From assembly GCA_035641235.1 (NCBI GenBank), contig DASQUP010000063.1, positions 1-8,467 on the forward strand: a DNA stretch of 8,467 nucleotides, written 5' to 3'. This document shows, piece by piece, positions 5,841 through 8,467 of this stretch (position 1 is the first letter of the stretch; every line of letters starts with the position of its first letter). The notes under the pieces are model-generated. The model saw nothing but the letters and a program-made list of their open reading frames with translations. It made no database searches and was not told the DNA's origin. A program made the position numbers and the translations under genes. This DNA comes from DASQUP01 sp035641235. Lineage in GTDB: Bacteria > Actinomycetota > CADDZG01 > WHSQ01.

Positions 5841-7787
5841 TTAGATGTCCAGGAATCGAATGTCTTTTGCGTTTCGCTGGATGAACGTCTTGCGCGCCTC
5901 CACGTCCTCACCCATCAGCGTGGAGAAGATCTCTTCTGCGAGCGCCGCATCCTCCATGGTCACGCGCAGCAGTACCCGACGCTCCGGATCCAGTGTGGTG
6001 TCCCACAGCTCATTCGGATCCATCTCCGCGAGACCTTTGAACCGAGACGCCTCGATCTTCGCACCGTTCTGTTCGGCGCGGTACGCCTCGAGGGAGTCAT
6101 CGTTCAGGAAATAATGCACCTTCCCTCTGTGCTTTACGCGATACAGCGGCGGTTGAGCAACGTACACATAGCCGGCATCGATGAGCTCCGGCATGTAGCG
6201 GAAGAAGAAGGTCAGCAACAGCGTCTTGATGTGTGAGCCGTCAACATCCGCATCCGCCATCGATACGATCTTGTGGTAGCGGCACTTCGAGATGTCAAAT
6301 TCCTCGCCGATCCCGGTGCCGATCGCCGTGATGATCGCCTGTACTTCTTTGTTCTCGAGGATCTTTGCGAGCCGCGCCTTCTCGACGTTCAGGATCTTCC
6401 CCCGCAACGGAAGGATCGCCTGGAACTCGCGTTCGCGCCCCTGCTTCGCGGTGCCGCCCGCCGAGTTCCCCTCCACTATGTAGAGCTCCGCCCTGTGAGG
6501 GTCGCGCGTCTGGCAGTCCGCCAGCTTGCCGGGCAGCGATGACGACTCGAGAAGGGTTTTCCGCCGAACGAGATCCCGCGCCTTGCGCGCCTCGAGGCGG
6601 GCACGCTGTGCAGCGATGACTTTGTTGCAGATCGCCCGAGCCTCGCCGGGATGTTCCTCGAGGAATATGGCGAGCCTTTCGTTCATCGAGGTCTCGACGA
6701 AAGACCGGATCTCGGTGTTGCCGAGCTTTGTCTTCGTCTGACCTTCGAACTGCGGAGCACGCAGTTTCACCGAGACGATCGCGGTCAAACCCTCCCGGCA
6801 GTCCTCGCCGACGAGCCCTTCGTCCTTCTCCTTCAGAAGGTTCTTGGAGCGCGCATAAGACGTGACCACCCGCGTTAGTGAGCGGCGGAACCCTTCCTCG
6901 TGCATTCCGCCCTCATGTGTGTTGATGTTGTTGGCGAACGTAAAGACGGACTCGTTGTAGGAGTTCGTCCACTGCATCGCTACCTCAACCTCGTGGTTCT
7001 CTGCCTTGGCCTCGAAATAGATGACGCGCTTGTGTACCTCATCGCGGGCAGAGTTGAGATGTTTGACGAAGTCGATGATCCCGCCCGTGTACCGGAAGGC
7101 TTCCTTTTGTTGGGGTTCGACTCGCTCATCGATCAGCTGGATCTCGAGTCCCTTATTCAAAAATGCCATCTCGCGCAGACGCTGCGCGAGCGTGTCGTAT
7201 TTGAAGTCCCGCTCGTCAACGAAGATCTCGGGGTCCGGCCAGAACGTGATCGTGGTCCCCGTCCGCTTGATTGCCTTTCCCGCCTTCAACTTGGCGAGCG
7301 GGCGGCCACGCTCATAGGTCTGGTCCCAGACTTTCCCGTCCCTCTCTACGTGGACGTCGAGGCGTTCGGAAAGGGCATTCACGACGGAAACACCGACGCC
7401 GTGCAGACCGCCGGATACCTGATAGCCCTTGCCCCCGAATTTCCCTCCAGCGTGCAGGGTGGTCAGCACTACCTCCACCGCGGCCTTCCCCTCACCTCGC
7501 ACCTTGTCCACGGGGATGCCGCGGCCGTTGTCGGTAACGCGACATCCGCCATCGGCGAGGAGCTCGACCTTGATCCGGTCACAGAAACCGGCCATCGCCT
7601 CATCGACAGCGTTGTCCACCACCTCGTAGACGAGATGGTGGAGGCCGCGTGCACCCGTCGAGCCGATATACATGCCGGGTCGCTGGCGGACGGGGTCGAG
7701 TCCCTTGAGGACCGTGATGTCCTGGGCTGTGTAGGACGAGCGAGAGCGCGTCTTGGTCGCAGGAGTCGGGGTTTTCGAGTTTGTCAT
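5841..7787 (-). CDS. gyrB: DNA gyrase subunit B
   Basis: This is the ATPase subunit of DNA gyrase, 648 residues long, with all expected domains. The GHKL ATPase domain has the catalytic Glu55 and Asn59 in EVVDNAVDEA (55-64), Asp86 in TDNGRGIPVD (85-94) and the ATP lid and nucleotide-binding glycines SGGLHGVGVSVVNALS (125-140). A transducer domain follows to about residue 410. The TOPRIM domain has Glu439 in VEGNSAGG (438-445) and the Mg-binding Asp512 and Asp514 in ADADVDGSHI (511-520). The C-terminus ends MGEDVEARKTFIQRNAKDIRFLDI in canonical form. Two sites differ from E. coli at drug-contact positions: Asn441 (E. coli Asp426) and Asp155 (E. coli Arg136). The ATG at 7787 has AGGAAAG nine bases upstream, and that site lies inside a small hairpin. 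No intein or frameshift is seen. Confidence 0.99.
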   Translation of the reverse strand: MTNSKTPTPATKTRSRSSYTAQDITVLKGLDPVRQRPGMYIGSTGARGLHHLVYEVVDNAVDEAMAGFCDRIKVELLADGGCRVTDNGRGIPVDKVRGEGKAAVEVVLTTLHAGGKFGGKGYQVSGGLHGVGVSVVNALSERLDVHVERDGKVWDQTYERGRPLAKLKAGKAIKRTGTTITFWPDPEIFVDERDFKYDTLAQRLREMAFLNKGLEIQLIDERVEPQQKEAFRYTGGIIDFVKHLNSARDEVHKRVIYFEAKAENHEVEVAMQWTNSYNESVFTFANNINTHEGGMHEEGFRRSLTRVVTSYARSKNLLKEKDEGLVGEDCREGLTAIVSVKLRAPQFEGQTKTKLGNTEIRSFVETSMNERLAIFLEEHPGEARAICNKVIAAQRARLEARKARDLVRRKTLLESSSLPGKLADCQTRDPHRAELYIVEGNSAGGTAKQGREREFQAILPLRGKILNVEKARLAKILENKEVQAIITAIGTGIGEEFDISKCRYHKIVSMADADVDGSHIKTLLLTFFFRYMPELIDAGYVYVAQPPLYRVKHRGKVHYFLNDDSLEAYRAEQNGAKIEASRFKGLAEMDPNELWDTTLDPERRVLLRVTMEDAALAEEIFSTLMGEDVEARKTFIQRNAKDIRFLDI

Positions 7788-7791
7788 TAAG

Positions 7792-7805
7792 TCAGGCTTT
7801 CCTGA
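7792..7805 (-). promoter_or_regulatory. Hairpin containing the gyrB ribosome-binding site
   Basis: On the minus strand TCAGG-AAAG-CCTGA forms a perfect 5-pair stem with a 4-base loop. The Shine-Dalgarno sequence AGGAAAG (7803-7797) occupies the left arm and loop, nine bases before the gyrB ATG. The stem is short and may be only marginally stable, but it could modulate initiation. Confidence 0.4.
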
Positions 7806-7817
7806 TTTGTGTGGATT

Positions 7818-7940
7818 TCACGAGTGAGCCCAGAGACGCCGGCTGGCCCCGAGGTCGAGCGTCTGGCCGGCCGAAGGATTTGGTCTCGGCGAACCGGGGG
7901 ACGGGCGCGCGGGGGCCCCTTCGGGCGACTCTGGATTCAT
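7818..7940 (-). CDS. Possible leaderless upstream ORF of gyrB (40 codons)
   Basis: An ATG at 7940 lies exactly six bases after a TAGAAT -10 element, the geometry of a leaderless mRNA. The ORF encodes 40 residues beginning MNPESPEGAPARPSPG. It is rich in Pro, Gly and Arg, has no recognisable domain, and ends at TGA 7820-7818. It is in the same frame as gyrB, and no further stop occurs between this TGA and the gyrB ATG. It may be a regulatory upstream ORF, a decayed N-terminal extension, or simply an untranslated leader; the composition alone does not argue for selection on protein sequence. Confidence 0.28.
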   Translation of the reverse strand: MNPESPEGAPARPSPGSPRPNPSAGQTLDLGASRRLWAHS

Positions 7941-7946
7941 GGCGAA

Positions 7947-7955
7947 ATTCTATCA
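7947..7955 (-). promoter_or_regulatory. Extended -10 promoter of the gyrB-gyrA operon
   Basis: The minus strand carries TGA followed directly by TAGAAT, an extended -10 (TGn plus five of six consensus bases). No good -35 lies at 16-18 bases, which an extended -10 can compensate for. Transcription would start near 7940, giving a leader of about 153 bases before gyrB. It sits in the 214-base gap after dciA, the expected place for a gyrase promoter. Confidence 0.5.
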
Positions 7956-8001
7956 TCTACCAGCACTTTCAGCTGTCTTCCAGGGGCCGGAAAAGAGCCC
8001 G

Positions 8002-8460
8002 TCAGGGCGGCGCGCCGGGGTCGCCGGGAGCACGCCGCCGCCGCTTACGCCACGCCGTAAAAGCCCGCCGAAAGGCTGCTGCCGGATCGACTTCGGAGCG
8101 GGATCGCTCGGCCCCCGCTTGAGGCGGCGTCGACCGGGTCGGTTGCTGCGCCCGGATTCGACCGGGACCCGTCCAGACCCGCACCTCCTGGACGAGTTGA
8201 GCACCCACCACTTCGTTCGCCCGGCGGCGGATCTCGTCTCCCAAGTAGCCGAGTTCGGTGGCCCAGGCAGGGGAGTCCGCTCGGACGCGCAGGGTGCCCT
8301 CCCTGAGCGACGAGGGCTCGGCGTGGAGAGCGATATCCGGACCCACGATCGTGAGCCACTTGTTCCACACCATGCCGGTTCGGGCGGCATCCTCGATCCC
8401 GGCGCGCCGGGCGGTGGGCTCGAGCAGGTCCCCCAGGCGCGCCGGGATGTCGTTATCCAT
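8002..8460 (-). CDS. dciA: DciA / DUF721 family protein, replicative helicase loading
   Basis: This is a 152-residue DUF721 protein. Members of this family (DciA) assist loading of the replicative helicase DnaB in bacteria that lack DnaC/DnaI, and the gene typically lies between recF and gyrB in Actinomycetota, as here. The core (about 1-97) contains the family's tryptophan/VG block MVWNKWLTIVGPDIALHAEP (30-49), then LREGTLRVRADSPAWATELGY (52-72). The tail (about 98-152) is low-complexity and basic, with FRRAFTAWRKRRRR at 130-143, likely disordered and able to bind DNA. The ATG at 8460 is only seven bases from the window edge, so its ribosome-binding site is mostly outside and a slightly longer N-terminus cannot be excluded. 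The core matches the family well; the function is inferred from family and position. Confidence 0.85.
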   Translation of the reverse strand: MDNDIPARLGDLLEPTARRAGIEDAARTGMVWNKWLTIVGPDIALHAEPSSLREGTLRVRADSPAWATELGYLGDEIRRRANEVVGAQLVQEVRVWTGPGRIRAQQPTRSTPPQAGAERSRSEVDPAAAFRRAFTAWRKRRRRAPGDPGAPP

Positions 8461-8467
8461 GGGCCAC

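Noticed and set aside
6900..7790. Long plus-strand open frame antisense to gyrB (296 codons)
   Set aside because: This is again a mirror of a highly conserved gene, with no domain and no credible independent signals.
7910..7930. GC-rich hairpin GCCC-CTTC-GGGC in the gyrB leader
   Set aside because: Only four pairs form, several alternative pairings exist in this G/C-run region, and no T-run follows on either strand.
8453..8467. Possible last codons of recF overlapping the dciA start (reading VAHG and stop TAA)
   Set aside because: The position is what gene order predicts, but four codons at the window edge cannot support a call.

Overview
The window is GC-rich bacterial chromosome. It most likely comes from a member of the Actinomycetota, perhaps one of the deeper-branching classes. 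The main reason is the minus-strand gene order dciA (DUF721) - gyrB - gyrA - DUF3566 membrane protein, which is the actinobacterial arrangement downstream of dnaA-dnaN-recF. The GyrA and GyrB sequences also resemble actinobacterial ones. The class assignment is inference only. No mobile element, CRISPR array, tRNA or rRNA was recognised.

Layout from left to right. Positions 1-1071 (minus) hold most of an ATPase of a glycine betaine/carnitine/choline-type (ProV/OpuCA) ABC importer; its C-terminal end runs off the left edge. A short divergent intergenic region (1072-1149) follows. On the plus strand comes a tiny glycine-zipper membrane protein (1150-1290), closely followed by a saccharopine-dehydrogenase-like NAD(P)-binding protein (1296-2420). 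That gene converges on the DUF3566 gene (2427-3077, minus), with only six bases between the stop codons and a hairpin spanning both. A 246-base gap with a perfect 12-base palindrome separates DUF3566 from gyrA (3324-5834, minus). gyrB (5841-7787, minus) lies six bases upstream of gyrA. A 214-base leader precedes gyrB and carries a good extended -10 promoter, a possible leaderless upstream ORF and a hairpin at the ribosome-binding site. dciA (8002-8460, minus) fills the right end, and recF would be expected just beyond it.

How the genes work together. DciA (replicative helicase loading) and the two DNA gyrase subunits form an origin-proximal replication cluster, and gyrB-gyrA look translationally coupled. 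DUF3566 proteins follow gyrA in many Actinomycetota, but their role is not settled. The left third (osmolyte-type importer, small membrane protein, dehydrogenase-like protein) is accessory, with no evident link to replication.

No clearly new multi-gene system is visible. The points most worth checking are: (i) both gyrase subunits natively carry non-susceptible-type residues at classical quinolone positions (GyrA Gln94 = E. coli Ser83; GyrB Asn441 = E. coli Asp426); (ii) the structured gyrB leader; and (iii) the 46-residue glycine-zipper protein.
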